In this document: piece after piece, positions 1 to 9,244 of the stretch
How positions within the stretch are numbered: position 1 is the stretch's first letter
How the letters are laid out: every line of letters begins with the position of its first letter
Source: an uncultured Gammaproteobacteria bacterium
Lineage (GTDB): Bacteria > Pseudomonadota > Gammaproteobacteria > UBA6429 > Thiohalophilaceae
Assembly (NCBI GenBank): GCA_937967995.1
Contig: CALBTB010000006.1
Span: forward strand, 186,001 to 250,000
Direction of reading: 5' to 3'
DNA length: 64,000 nt
The notes under the pieces: generated by a model
What the model was told of the DNA's origin: nothing
Database searches by the model: none
Seen by the model: the letters and a program-made list of their open reading frames with translations, nothing else
Program-made: the position numbers and the translations under genes

Positions 1-36
1 TGTGCTCCACTACGCATTGAATAAAATGAGGTTCCT

Positions 37-396
37 ATGGCAACTATCGAGCTGGATTCCACTAACTTTGTCGACACGGTAAAAAACAATGACATCGTCA
101 TAATTGATTTCTGGGCACCCTGGTGTGGACCGTGTCAGTCTTTTGCACCGGTCTATGAAGAAATGTCCGAACAGTATGAAAACGTGGTGTTTGCCAAGGT
201 GAATACCGAGGAGCATCAGGACCTGGCGGCACAGTTTCAGATTCGATCCATACCAACCTTAATGGTGTTTCGTGAGCAGATTATTCTGTATCAGGAAGCC
301 GGCGCCTTACCCAAACCGTCTCTGGAGCAACTGGTACAACAGGTAACCGAACTGGATATGGCAGAAGTGCGCAAATCAATCGAAGAAGAAGGATAG
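37..396 (+). CDS. Thioredoxin-fold protein with WCGPC active site
   Basis: A 119-residue cytoplasmic thioredoxin-like oxidoreductase with no signal peptide. The redox motif WCGPC is at residues 29-33 after the usual DFWAP strand, and the cis-proline loop SIPT is at 71-74, so the residues for thiol-disulfide exchange are complete. It is slightly longer than a housekeeping thioredoxin because of an acidic C-terminal tail after about residue 105. A weak AGG lies ahead of the ATG. It converges with moeA across 33 bases holding a small hairpin (arms 403-408 and 417-422) without a T-run. Whether it is the main thioredoxin or a specialised paralogue cannot be decided here. Confidence 0.9.
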   Translation: MATIELDSTNFVDTVKNNDIVIIDFWAPWCGPCQSFAPVYEEMSEQYENVVFAKVNTEEHQDLAAQFQIRSIPTLMVFREQIILYQEAGALPKPSLEQLVQQVTELDMAEVRKSIEEEG

Positions 397-429
397 CCAG
401 AAAGCTAAATTGCGAGTTAGCTAAACGGC

Positions 430-1692
430 TCAGTCCATCAACCCACGAAAGGGAATCACGTCAACCTCGGCACCGGCCTCGACGGAACCGGATTCCTGTG
501 GCAGCACAATAAAACAGTTGGCCCGGCTCATGCCGCTGAGAATGTGTGAGGCCTGCATGCCGGCGCCGTCTACCACGAGTTTGCCGTTTTTATTGACCAG
601 CACACCACGCTGAAAATCAGTGCGACCGGGACGTTTTTTCAGTGCGTTTTCCGTCACGGCTTTGCACGTCAGTGGTTGTGCATACGGTTCGCCCATCATG
701 TGTTTAAGTGCCGGGCGTGCAAACAGGTAGAACGTGGCCATCACCGAAACGGGATTACCGGGTAAGCCGAAAAACAACGCCTGTTTGATCTTGCCAAAGG
801 CCAGCGGTTTGCCCGGTTTCATGGCAATGCGCCAGAAATCCACTTTACCGATTTTATCCAGCATCAGTTTAACGTAATCGGCTTCACCCACGGACACGCC
901 ACCGGAGGTAATAACCACATCGGCAATCTCGGCAGCGTGTTGAAAGGCGGTTTCAATGGCGTTTTGATCATCGCGAATCACGCCCATGTCGATCAGTTCC
1001 ACACCGAGTTGTTGCAGCATGCCGAACAGGGTGTAGCGGTTACTATCGTAAATCTGGCCTTCTTCAAGTGGTTCGCCGACGCCGCGCAGTTCGTCACCGG
1101 TGGAGAAAAATGCCACGCGCAGTTTTCGTTTCACACTGACTTCTGCAATACCCAGTGATGCCATCAGGCCGAGTTCAGTCGGGCCGACTTTTTTGCCTTT
1201 GGCCAGAACGGTACTGCCGACAGCCATGTCTTCACCGGGATGACGTACATTCTGACCGGTGCAGTGATCATGGTTGATGGTGATGACATCCCCATCACGA
1301 CTGGCATGTTCCTGCATGATGACCGTATCCGCACCTTGCGGCATTTTGGCGCCGGTCATAATCCGAACGCACTCACCCCGGTTGACCTGGCCATCAAACG
1401 GATCACCGGCAAACGAGGTACCGATGACCTGTAATGTAGTCGTGCCATTGGCTGGAATATCCGTACCCTGAATTGCATAACCGTCCATGGCCGAGTTGGC
1501 GTAGGGCGGTACATTAATGGTCGAAATAATATCCTGATCAAGCACGCGGTTCAGGGCGCTGCGCACGGCTACCCGCTCAGTACCACTGACCGGTGCGGCC
1601 AGTTGTGACAGTTTTTCGTGGACCTGTTCGACACGCAACAGGCCCGGGTCACTATCGCAATCGGGATTGGAAACGGGAATGTGTTTGCTCAT
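430..1692 (-). CDS. moeA: Molybdopterin molybdotransferase MoeA
   Basis: MoeA inserts molybdate into adenylylated molybdopterin, the last common step of molybdenum cofactor synthesis, in the cytoplasm. At 420 residues it has the usual family length. Visible family motifs are SAMDGYA (67-73), the TGDEL segment near residue 198, TSGGVSVGEADYVK near 262, the PGKPLAFG stretch and GLPGNPVSV. The C-terminal beta-barrel domain runs to the end. It is the last gene of a moeA-mobB-mobA block read right to left, 14 bases behind mobB, so the three are probably one transcript. No molybdenum-cofactor riboswitch was seen upstream. Confidence 0.96.
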   Translation of the reverse strand: MSKHIPVSNPDCDSDPGLLRVEQVHEKLSQLAAPVSGTERVAVRSALNRVLDQDIISTINVPPYANSAMDGYAIQGTDIPANGTTTLQVIGTSFAGDPFDGQVNRGECVRIMTGAKMPQGADTVIMQEHASRDGDVITINHDHCTGQNVRHPGEDMAVGSTVLAKGKKVGPTELGLMASLGIAEVSVKRKLRVAFFSTGDELRGVGEPLEEGQIYDSNRYTLFGMLQQLGVELIDMGVIRDDQNAIETAFQHAAEIADVVITSGGVSVGEADYVKLMLDKIGKVDFWRIAMKPGKPLAFGKIKQALFFGLPGNPVSVMATFYLFARPALKHMMGEPYAQPLTCKAVTENALKKRPGRTDFQRGVLVNKNGKLVVDGAGMQASHILSGMSRANCFIVLPQESGSVEAGAEVDVIPFRGLMD

Positions 1693-1706
1693 GGGAAAAT
1701 TATGCC

Positions 1707-2237
1707 TTAGCTGCCGGTCTTATTCAGTATCTCTTTGAGAATAAAATCGGCGATTTGCAGTGGGTTATTCAGATCCAGCACCGGAATGGGACATTCAACT
1801 GATGCGGGTTCGTCGCTGGCCAGGGCCAGAATGCTTTTGTCCTGTAAGTGCAAATAAGGATGACCCAGCGCAGGGCGGTGTAATTCAATTTTTGGAAAGG
1901 CCACATGGCGAAATCCTTCCACCAGGATCAGGTCCGGTTGCTGGCGACTTATTTCGGCGACCAGATCGGCTAACTGCGCATCGGGCTGGTGCGGTGTTTC
2001 GACCATCAGTGCCCAGCGTTGTGATGAAGCGATCAACATGGCATCGGCACCCGCCTTGCGTAATTCAAAACTGTCCTTGCCGGGATGATCGATATCAAAT
2101 TCATGGTGGGCATGCTTGATCATGCCGAGTCGAAGTCCCTGACTTTTAAGGATCGGGATGACCTGTTTCAGTAACGTGGTTTTGCCGGTGCCACTGAAGG
2201 CGGCAAATCCCAGCAATGGAATCTCAGTCTGCTTCAC
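1707..2237 (-). CDS. mobB: Molybdopterin-guanine dinucleotide biosynthesis adaptor MobB
   Basis: A 176-residue P-loop GTP-binding protein that assists MobA in attaching GMP to molybdopterin. The N-terminal Walker A segment GFAAFSGTGKTT (residues 10-21) and the following KHAHHEFDIDHPGKDS region are typical of MobB. It overlaps the 3' end of mobA by 14 bases and is followed by moeA, which supports translational coupling within a cofactor operon. MobB is dispensable in known systems, so its role is accessory. The family call is firm. Confidence 0.94.
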   Translation of the reverse strand: MKQTEIPLLGFAAFSGTGKTTLLKQVIPILKSQGLRLGMIKHAHHEFDIDHPGKDSFELRKAGADAMLIASSQRWALMVETPHQPDAQLADLVAEISRQQPDLILVEGFRHVAFPKIELHRPALGHPYLHLQDKSILALASDEPASVECPIPVLDLNNPLQIADFILKEILNKTGS

Positions 2238-2805
2238 GTTCGTTTAACTCACTCGGTGTGTTGATATTGATAAACATGTCGGCCTGGTTTGAGAAGTCCA
2301 CTGCCAGTGCCTGCTGTTCAGCATGGAAGCGATACAGGGCGTGTTGCCCTGATTGCAGGTATTGCTCCAGGGCATCCCTGATATCACGATGCATTAAACA
2401 ACACGCAGATTGTTGTCGTTCACCATCATGTGCCACGCGCAATAGCGCTTTGTCGTCGTTGGCCAGGCGAGCGACAAAGTCTGCACCGATGAATGGCACA
2501 TCACATGGCACGCTCACCAGCCACTCGGTTTGCATGACAGACAAGGCCGCCAGCATGCCTGCCAGCGGGCCTGAATAATCGGCAGTTTGATCGGTGACAA
2601 CGCTGTAACCAAAACCTTTATAAGCATCGAGATCCTGATTGGCGCTGATGAGAATGGTGTCGACCTGCGGCCTGATGCGATCGATCACATGCTGAATCAT
2701 GGGGCGGCCACGAAACGGTAGCAGGCCCTTGTTCTTGCCTCCCATGCGGGTGCTTCTACCGCCGGCCAGGATGACGGCGCTGATGTCCTGTGTGGCTATG
2801 CTCAT
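2224..2805 (-). CDS. mobA: Molybdenum cofactor guanylyltransferase MobA
   Basis: A 193-residue nucleotidyltransferase that transfers GMP from GTP to molybdopterin, giving the bis-MGD cofactor used by enzymes such as nitrate, DMSO and formate oxidoreductases. The signature LAGGRSTRMGGKNK is at residues 13-26, and the metal-binding PCDVPF segment is at 100-105. It is the promoter-proximal gene of mobA-mobB-moeA. The 93-base gap to the divergent small gene starting at 2899 must hold its promoter. The presence of MobA implies that this organism makes at least one bis-MGD oxidoreductase, although none lies in this window. Confidence 0.95.
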   Translation of the reverse strand: MSIATQDISAVILAGGRSTRMGGKNKGLLPFRGRPMIQHVIDRIRPQVDTILISANQDLDAYKGFGYSVVTDQTADYSGPLAGMLAALSVMQTEWLVSVPCDVPFIGADFVARLANDDKALLRVAHDGERQQSACCLMHRDIRDALEQYLQSGQHALYRFHAEQQALAVDFSNQADMFININTPSELNEREAD

Positions 2806-2898
2806 CTAACTCATTGAAAACCGGTCGTTAAATTTTGTGCGATGCTGGACGCTAATGGTGAATAGTATACGGGTTACTGATCAGAAAAGGGGTGTGTC

Positions 2899-3072
2899 AT
2901 GTCTACGCCAGGCGTCAGTTTGGATTCTGCCATTTCCAGTCTTAACCAGCGGGTTGAGAATGCTCGCCGTACAGCCAGTGAACTGGCTGCCAAAACCGAA
3001 CCGGTGGCGGAAAACCAGTCCGGCGCAGAAGCGCGTGAAGAGGGTGAGGGCGGTATCAACGTCTTTGCCTGA
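2899..3072 (+). CDS. Small hypothetical protein, 57 residues
   Basis: An open frame of 57 codons between divergent mobA and convergent queG. The start is supported by AAAAGGGG six bases upstream of the ATG. The product begins MSTPGVSLDSAISSLNQRVE, continues as a Ser/Ala/Glu-rich, probably helical stretch, and ends with an acidic Gly-rich segment and the hydrophobic tail GGINVFA. There is no signal peptide, membrane segment or cysteine. The stop lies ten bases before the end of queG. I do not recognise the family. The ribosome site and clean fit in the gap argue that it is translated, but this is not proven. Confidence 0.6.
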   Translation: MSTPGVSLDSAISSLNQRVENARRTASELAAKTEPVAENQSGAEAREEGEGGINVFA

Positions 3073-3082
3073 TCAAAACAGT

Positions 3083-4135
3083 TCAACGTTGTTGCAGTGC
3101 CCAGCTGACATGTTCACGAACCAGTGCAGAGGGATGCGACAGTTTCGATTGCAGTGCACTGACAATCCCGTCGTTCGTCTGCGCATTACCTAAAGCCACC
3201 GCAATATTACGTAGCCAGCGTTCATGGCCGATGCGTCGTATGGCCGAGCCTTCTGTTTTCTTCAAAAACGTTTTTTCGTCCCAGCTGAATAATTCGAGCA
3301 GTGCAACATCATTGAGCTGATGGCGCGGTGCAAAGTCGGATTCGTGACTGTGTTGTGCAAACCGGTTCCAGGGACAGATTAACTGGCAATCATCACAACC
3401 ATATATCCTGTTACCCATCAGTGGCCGCAGCGCTTCTGGAATCGAACCCGCGTGTTCAATGGTCAGGTAGGAAATACAGCGGCGTGCATCCAGTTCATAC
3501 GGCGCAATGATCGCCTGGGTCGGACAGATATCGATACAGGCCTGACAGGTGCCGCAGTGATTGACCGGTTCAACTGCATCAACCTGAAGCGGTAAATCGG
3601 TATAAATCTCTCCGAGAAAAAAATACGATCCGGCTTCGCGATGAATCAGGTTGGTGTGCTTGCCGATCCAGCCCAGCCCGGCTTTTTGCGCGAGGGGTTT
3701 TTCCAGTACCGGTGCGCTGTCGACAAATACGCGGTAACCAAATGGCCCGATTGCGGCGGCGATATTATCAGCCAGTTTTTGCAGGCGTTGTCTGAGAATT
3801 TTGTGATAGTCACGCCCCAGTGCATAACGGGAAATATAGGCCTTTTGCGAATCGTTTATCACGGCCCATGCGGATTGCGTTTCATCCAGCCAGTAATCCA
3901 TGCGGGCACTGATGACGCGCACGGTGCCCGGTACGAGCTGATTCGGTCGTGATCGTTTGGTGCCATGGCGAGCCATCCAGTCCATGTCACCGTGATAACC
4001 TTTATTCAACCAGTCGAACAAATAGCTTTCCGCCTCGGTCAGCTCCGTATCGCTGATACCGATTTGCTGAAAGCCCAGTTCGCGTGCCCATTGTGAGATC
4101 TGGCCCGGCTGGAGGTGTGGGGAATTAAGTGCCAT
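3083..4135 (-). CDS. queG: Epoxyqueuosine reductase QueG
   Basis: A cobalamin- and iron-sulfur-dependent enzyme that reduces epoxyqueuosine to queuosine in the wobble position of tRNAs for Asp, Asn, His and Tyr. At 350 residues from the chosen start (MALNSPHL) it matches the family; upstream in-frame codons belong to the divergent promoter region. Two ferredoxin-type clusters are visible: CGTCQACIDICP at about 194-205, and C220 followed by CDDCQLICP at about 247-255. The segment FVDSAPVLEKPLAQKAG with the expected catalytic Asp is also present. It is divergent from nnr with only 33 bases between start codons, as in other Gammaproteobacteria. Confidence 0.95.
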   Translation of the reverse strand: MALNSPHLQPGQISQWARELGFQQIGISDTELTEAESYLFDWLNKGYHGDMDWMARHGTKRSRPNQLVPGTVRVISARMDYWLDETQSAWAVINDSQKAYISRYALGRDYHKILRQRLQKLADNIAAAIGPFGYRVFVDSAPVLEKPLAQKAGLGWIGKHTNLIHREAGSYFFLGEIYTDLPLQVDAVEPVNHCGTCQACIDICPTQAIIAPYELDARRCISYLTIEHAGSIPEALRPLMGNRIYGCDDCQLICPWNRFAQHSHESDFAPRHQLNDVALLELFSWDEKTFLKKTEGSAIRRIGHERWLRNIAVALGNAQTNDGIVSALQSKLSHPSALVREHVSWALQQR

Positions 4136-4168
4136 AATGCTCGGGTCATTCAACAATATAATAATCAA

Positions 4169-5656
4169 ATGACTAACCTATCACAGAAACTCTATCGGGC
4201 CGAGCAGGTCAAGGCCATGGATCATTACGCGATCAATGAGCTGGGTATCTCTGGCACTATCTTGATGGAGCGTGCCGGTGAGGCCGCATTCGCTTTATTA
4301 CGAAAAAAATGGCCACAGGCAAACGATCTGACCATTGTATGCGGCACCGGTAACAATGCCGGTGATGGGTATGTCGTTGCCCGTCTTGCCAAGCAGGCTG
4401 GTTGTAATGTCACGGTGATGCAACTGGGTGACTCGGGCAAACTGGCCGGTGATGCACTGGCCGCCGAGCAACGCCTGCAGGGTATCGATATCGTGCCGGT
4501 TGATTTTGATCGTGGCGTGCTGTTGCGTAGTGACGTGATTATCGATGCCATATTTGGTATCGGGTTGAGCGGTAGTATTACCGGCGAAATTTACGATGTG
4601 ATCAAGACCATCAATGAACTCAAGCGGCCGGTAATGTCACTGGATATTCCCTCGGGACTGGATTCTGATAATGGCATGGTGCATGACATCGCCATTCGTG
4701 CCGATGCCACCATCACGTTTATTGCCCACAAGCGCGGTATGTTCCATGGCGAGGCCATGGATTATACCGGTGAGCTAGTTCTGGAAACCCTGAACACGCC
4801 GGTGTCGGTGTACGATCAACAGCAGGCCGAGATTGAACTCATTAATTATGATTTACTCAAGGGCCTGCTTAAACCACGGCCGAAAAATTCACACAAGGGA
4901 CAGTTCGGTCATGTCCTGATCATTGGTGGCGAGCATGGTTTTATCGGTGCACCCCGCATGGCTGGTGAAGCCGCGGCACGTATCGGCGCAGGCCTGGTCA
5001 CAATCGGAACGCGTAAGGCGCATGCCTGTTTACTGGGTGTGGTTCGACCCGAACTCATGGCACATGGCATGGAAGATGAAGAAACGTTTTTGCGACTCTC
5101 GGAACTCGCCAGCGTCGTCGTGATTGGTCCCGGCATGGGGCAAAGTGAATGGGGACAGCAATTACTCGGTTATGCCATCGACAGTGGTCATCCACTGATC
5201 GTGGATGCAGACGCCCTTAATTTGCTGGCCAATGCACCGCAAAAACGTCACAACTGGATACTGACGCCGCATCCCGGTGAAGCGGCCCGTCTGCTGGGCA
5301 AGTCGAGTCAGGAAGTGCAGCAGGATCGCTTTGCCGCGGCGCGCGAGCTACAGGAAAATTTTGGTGGCATCGTGATCCTTAAAGGTGCCGGAACCCTGAT
5401 CTGCGGCAACGATGATCCCATTTACCTGTGTGCAGACGGCAACCCGGGCATGGCCACGGGAGGTATGGGTGATATGCTGACCGGCATGATAGCCGGACTG
5501 ATTGGGCAGGGGATTGATGCCCTGGATGCGGCCAACCTGGCGGTGTGCCTGCATGCCCGGGCCGGTGATGCCGCTGCACGGGCGGCCGGCGAACGTGGCC
5601 TGTTGCCCAGTGACCTGATGAGCTGGATACGACGACTCGCCAATCCGGGTGATTGA
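4169..5656 (+). CDS. nnr: Bifunctional NAD(P)H-hydrate epimerase / ADP-dependent dehydratase
   Basis: A 495-residue fusion repairing NAD(P)H hydrates. The N-terminal half (about 1-215) is the epimerase, with GTGNNAGDGYVVARL and DIPSGLDSDNG. The C-terminal half (about 225-495) is the ribokinase-fold dehydratase, with GHVLIIGG, LTPHPGEAARLLG and the nucleotide loop GNPGMATGGMGDMLTG. The start MTNLSQKLYRAEQ was chosen because upstream in-frame codons would run into queG. No clear Shine-Dalgarno sequence precedes it. tsaE begins three bases after its stop, the usual yjeF-yjeE pairing. Confidence 0.95.
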   Translation: MTNLSQKLYRAEQVKAMDHYAINELGISGTILMERAGEAAFALLRKKWPQANDLTIVCGTGNNAGDGYVVARLAKQAGCNVTVMQLGDSGKLAGDALAAEQRLQGIDIVPVDFDRGVLLRSDVIIDAIFGIGLSGSITGEIYDVIKTINELKRPVMSLDIPSGLDSDNGMVHDIAIRADATITFIAHKRGMFHGEAMDYTGELVLETLNTPVSVYDQQQAEIELINYDLLKGLLKPRPKNSHKGQFGHVLIIGGEHGFIGAPRMAGEAAARIGAGLVTIGTRKAHACLLGVVRPELMAHGMEDEETFLRLSELASVVVIGPGMGQSEWGQQLLGYAIDSGHPLIVDADALNLLANAPQKRHNWILTPHPGEAARLLGKSSQEVQQDRFAAARELQENFGGIVILKGAGTLICGNDDPIYLCADGNPGMATGGMGDMLTGMIAGLIGQGIDALDAANLAVCLHARAGDAAARAAGERGLLPSDLMSWIRRLANPGD

Positions 5657-5659
5657 ACC

Positions 5660-6127
5660 ATGGAATTCGCGTTTCATCTTGCCGATGAGGCGCAAACCCT
5701 GCGCCTGGGGGAAATCCTGGCCCGCCATCGGCCACGCCAGGCCGTGATTTATCTGCACGGCGAACTGGGTGCCGGCAAAACGACACTGTCGCGAGGCTTT
5801 ATCCATGCCTGTGGTTTTGCCGGTAAAGTCAAAAGCCCCACCTATACCCTGATGGAAAGCTACCCGCTTGATGATGGTGTTATTCATCACCTTGATCTGT
5901 ACCGGTTAACCGACCCTGAGGAACTGGCCTACCTGGGCATCGATGCACTGGATGCGGACAGGGCCATTGTGCTGGTTGAATGGCCGGAACGGGGTGCGGG
6001 TGCATTGCCCGATCCGGATGTGACACTGACGTTGCGTCATGAAAAGGCGGGACGCCACCTGGTGGCGGAGCCCCACCGGGAAGACCTGCAGGCCTGGATT
6101 GAGGACGCCCATTCCCACTTCGCCTGA
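5660..6127 (+). CDS. tsaE: tRNA threonylcarbamoyladenosine biosynthesis ATPase TsaE
   Basis: A 155-residue ATPase that works with TsaB and TsaD to make N6-threonylcarbamoyladenosine at position 37 of ANN-decoding tRNAs. The Walker A motif GELGAGKTTL is at about residues 32-41, with SPTYTLMESY and HHLDLYRL following, and the VEWPERG segment is typical. It starts three bases after the nnr stop. A 118-base gap with its own promoter follows before amiB, so the nnr-tsaE pair may be a separate unit. Confidence 0.95.
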   Translation: MEFAFHLADEAQTLRLGEILARHRPRQAVIYLHGELGAGKTTLSRGFIHACGFAGKVKSPTYTLMESYPLDDGVIHHLDLYRLTDPEELAYLGIDALDADRAIVLVEWPERGAGALPDPDVTLTLRHEKAGRHLVAEPHREDLQAWIEDAHSHFA

Positions 6128-6186
6128 CTCTTCAGATCAAGAATTAAGTTGATCGTCTATCTATATAAAAAATATAGCTTTTCGAC

Positions 6187-6214
6187 TTGAAATTCGATCA
6201 AAATCAGGCACAAT
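6187..6214 (+). promoter_or_regulatory. Candidate sigma-70 promoter for amiB
   Basis: TTGAAA at 6187-6192 and CACAAT at 6209-6214 are separated by 16 bases, 32 bases ahead of the amiB start codon. Both boxes match four or more of six consensus positions. The surrounding gap (6128-6245) is AT-rich. No experimental start site is known. Confidence 0.45.
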
Positions 6215-6245
6215 TATGGAGAGGGAATCGAAAAGGGGTCATTTC

Positions 6246-7556
6246 ATGCGAGTGATGTTGCGTGCAGGCTTGTTTAGCACCTTGATTTGTCTGGTCTCGC
6301 TGGCGCAGGCCGTGACAATACAGGGTGTGCGCATGTGGCCGGCACCCGATAATACTCGCCTGGTGTTTGATCTGAATGCGCCGGTCGAACACAGCCTGTT
6401 TACTCTTAAATCTCCGGATCGCCTCGTCATCGACCTGAAATACACCGAATTCAGTGGTCAGTTACCGAGCCTGGATAATGCCTCCTTCATCAAGGACATT
6501 CGTTATGCGCGGCGTGGCCAGCATGACCTGCGGGTGGTACTCGACCTCAAGCGGCAGGTCAAACCCAAAAGTTTTGTCCTCAAGCCGCACCGCGAATACG
6601 GCCACCGGCTAGTCGTGGATCTGGAAGATGCCAGTCAGTCAGCACCAAAACCAACCCAACGCAACAAACCAGATAATGATCGACCGCGTGATGTGATTAT
6701 TGCCATCGATGCCGGACATGGCGGAGATGATCCGGGCGCCATCGGGCGGCGCGGAACACGGGAAAAAGATGTGGTGCTGCGGATTGCCCGTTACCTGCGT
6801 GACATGGTGAATGCGCAGCCCGGTATGCAGGCCAAAATGGTACGCGACGGGGACTATTTCGTCTCCCTGCGCCAGCGGGTACAAAAAGCCCGTGATATGC
6901 AGGCAGACCTGTTTATATCCATACATGCCGATGCCTTTCGTGATCACCGCGCACGGGGCTCATCTGTTTACGTCCTGTCAGAAAACGGTGCCAGTTCCGA
7001 AGTGGCCAGTTTCCTGGCTGAATCGGAAAACAGTTCGGACCTGATTGGTGGTGTCAGCCTGGATGACAAGGATGACCTGCTCAAGATGGTGCTGGTCGAT
7101 ATGCTGAAAAATTCCACCATGGAAGGCAGCAATGATGCAGCACGCCACATGATCAAGGGCCTGCGTGGTGTCACGCGTATGCACAAGTCGCACGTCGAAC
7201 AGGCCGGCTTCCGTGTGCTCAAGGCACCGGACATTCCCTCCGTGCTGGTCGAAACGGCATTTATCTCCAATCCCGGTGAAGAACAGAAACTGCGTAGTCG
7301 TGCGCATCAGAAAAAACTGGCCCGCGCGATATTTAAAGGGACGCTGACCTATTTCCGTAACAACCCACCGCCGGGAACCCTGATGGCAGCCAAGGATCGT
7401 GAACATCGCATTGCCTCCGGTGATACCCTGAGTCAGCTGGCATTACGCTACCAGGTGAGTGTGTCGGATATTCGCAAGGTCAACGGTATCAAGGGTGATC
7501 GACTGCATATCGGTGAAGTGCTGCGCATTCCGGCCTGGACTACCAACGACTCCTGA
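6246..7556 (+). CDS. amiB: N-acetylmuramoyl-L-alanine amidase AmiB (AMIN, Amidase_3, LysM)
   Basis: A periplasmic zinc amidase that splits peptidoglycan between daughter cells. The start MRVMLRAGLFSTLICLVSLAQA gives a clean signal peptide and has AAAAGGGG upstream; an in-frame ATG ten codons earlier would spoil it. An AMIN septal-targeting domain fills about 25-130. The Amidase_3 domain follows with DAGHGGDDPGA, SIHADAF and the catalytic-Glu segment VLVETAFISNPGEE. A single LysM domain closes the protein (HRIASGDTLSQLALRYQVS). The 436-residue length fits AmiB. It precedes mutL, as in Escherichia coli. Confidence 0.95.
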   Translation: MRVMLRAGLFSTLICLVSLAQAVTIQGVRMWPAPDNTRLVFDLNAPVEHSLFTLKSPDRLVIDLKYTEFSGQLPSLDNASFIKDIRYARRGQHDLRVVLDLKRQVKPKSFVLKPHREYGHRLVVDLEDASQSAPKPTQRNKPDNDRPRDVIIAIDAGHGGDDPGAIGRRGTREKDVVLRIARYLRDMVNAQPGMQAKMVRDGDYFVSLRQRVQKARDMQADLFISIHADAFRDHRARGSSVYVLSENGASSEVASFLAESENSSDLIGGVSLDDKDDLLKMVLVDMLKNSTMEGSNDAARHMIKGLRGVTRMHKSHVEQAGFRVLKAPDIPSVLVETAFISNPGEEQKLRSRAHQKKLARAIFKGTLTYFRNNPPPGTLMAAKDREHRIASGDTLSQLALRYQVSVSDIRKVNGIKGDRLHIGEVLRIPAWTTNDS

Positions 7557-7603
7557 TTCGATTAGCGGTTTTCGTTTAGCATAAATTTGCATACACTGGC
7601 GGC

Positions 7604-9241
7604 ATGTCCGCCGTCCTGCAACGTGCCTCCATCAAACGCCTGTCGGCGCAACTGGCTGACCAGATTGCTGCCGGAGAAGTGATCGAGCGTCCTGCCTCCG
7701 TCCTCAAGGAACTGATCGAAAATGCCATCGATGCCGAATCGACCCGGCTCGATATCGAGATTCAACAGGGCGGCATGGAGCGCATTCGCGTTACTGATAA
7801 CGGCATTGGCATTCCCTGTCACGAAATCATGCTTGCCGTCAGCCGCCACGCCACCAGCAAACTGTCGACATTATCTGATCTACAAACCCTCAGTACACTG
7901 GGCTTTCGTGGTGAAGCACTGGCCAGTATCTGTTCGGTCAGCCAGTGGCAACTCATCTCCAGCGTCGGGGCGGAGTCCGCATGTAAACTCACGTATCAGC
8001 ATGCCGATCAGGCGCTCGACGATCATCATCCACGCGGCACCACGGTGCAGGTCGATCGACTTTTTTACAATACGCCGGCACGAAAGAAATTCCTGCGAGC
8101 AGAACGAACCGAGTACCGGCATTGTGACGACATTATTCGTCGCATGGCGTTGTCACGTTTCGATGTCGGCTTTTATGTGAAACATAACGGCCGCATGAGT
8201 CATCGATTACCGGTGGCCAATGACGATATCAGTCGTACACGGCGTGTTACAAAACTGTGTGGTGAAGCCTTTATTCGTGATGCGCTGGCCATCGATTTTC
8301 CTCGCGATGGTATGCGTTTATGGGGCTGGATCAGTAATGCCCGCTATTCCCGTCAGCAAAACGATTTGCAATATGTTTATATCAATGGACGTATAGTGCG
8401 TGATCGTGCCATCAATCACGCGATACGACTGGCGTACCAGACAATATTGCCGACAGGGCGGCAGGCTGCATATATATTGCACCTGGAAATGGATGCTGCC
8501 GCGTTTGATGTCAACGTTCACCCCACCAAACAGGAAGTGCGTTTTCGGGAAATGCGCCTGGTACACGATTTTATTTCACGCAGCCTGCGACAGGCCTTGC
8601 AGAATATACCCGTCGAACAATCTGAAACCGCCTCATATCAATCCGCATATTCACATGACGATACATTCAACAGTATGCAGGTACTGGCGGAATCGGCATC
8701 GAATTATTCATCCACGCAAACCACAGTCCATTCATCGCATACCATTCTTTTCGATCGATTTTTAGTGTGCGATGACCACAACAATGTCAGTATCATTGAT
8801 CTGCAACTCGCCTGTGCGCATCTGCTGGCACAACGCTGGTTTCAACAGTACCGTAATCAGTCTGTTACATCCCGGCCGTTGTTGTTACCGCCGCGCATCA
8901 AATTGTCGGCAAAACAATCTGAACTATATAGTGAGCTGCAAACAACGGTGGATTCACTGGGCTTTGATATATCATTGGTCAGTGAATTCGAACTGATCAT
9001 ACGTCAGGTCCCTGCTGTACTGGATTGCTATGCGCCGGAGCAACTCATTGATTCGATATTAAACCTCGGCAAGCAACAAATCACCGCGACAGATATGCAG
9101 AACCTGTTAATCGAATTAGCGCCGAACCTGCAAAAGCTCAGCAACGACTTTCTGCAACAGCTTGCAAACATTGATCTGTCCGGCATGCGTGCCTGCAAAC
9201 GTGTGCTTGGCGTCGACGATCTACTCAGCATTCTGAAATAA
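7604..9241 (+). CDS. mutL: DNA mismatch repair protein MutL
   Basis: MutL links mismatch recognition by MutS to strand processing. The N-terminal GHKL ATPase domain is complete: ENAIDAESTRLDI, DNGIGIP, LGFRGEALASI and PRGTTVQVDRLFYNTPARKKF. At 545 residues it is shorter than the enterobacterial protein, owing to a short linker rich in Ser and Thr. In the C-terminal domain the metal-endonuclease motif DQHAxxExxxxE is not present; DLQLACAHLLAQRW stands near where it is expected. This suggests a non-nicking MutL, as in MutH-type systems. It is adjacent to miaA (three bases). Confidence 0.95.
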   Translation: MSAVLQRASIKRLSAQLADQIAAGEVIERPASVLKELIENAIDAESTRLDIEIQQGGMERIRVTDNGIGIPCHEIMLAVSRHATSKLSTLSDLQTLSTLGFRGEALASICSVSQWQLISSVGAESACKLTYQHADQALDDHHPRGTTVQVDRLFYNTPARKKFLRAERTEYRHCDDIIRRMALSRFDVGFYVKHNGRMSHRLPVANDDISRTRRVTKLCGEAFIRDALAIDFPRDGMRLWGWISNARYSRQQNDLQYVYINGRIVRDRAINHAIRLAYQTILPTGRQAAYILHLEMDAAAFDVNVHPTKQEVRFREMRLVHDFISRSLRQALQNIPVEQSETASYQSAYSHDDTFNSMQVLAESASNYSSTQTTVHSSHTILFDRFLVCDDHNNVSIIDLQLACAHLLAQRWFQQYRNQSVTSRPLLLPPRIKLSAKQSELYSELQTTVDSLGFDISLVSEFELIIRQVPAVLDCYAPEQLIDSILNLGKQQITATDMQNLLIELAPNLQKLSNDFLQQLANIDLSGMRACKRVLGVDDLLSILK

Positions 9242-9244
9242 ACC

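Noticed and set aside
403..422. Hairpin AGCTAA/TTAGCT between the thioredoxin gene and moeA as a bidirectional terminator
   Set aside because: Only six base pairs and no T-run on either strand.
5348..5890. A 180-codon frame antisense to the nnr/tsaE junction
   Set aside because: No ribosome site or domain; both plus-strand genes are certain.
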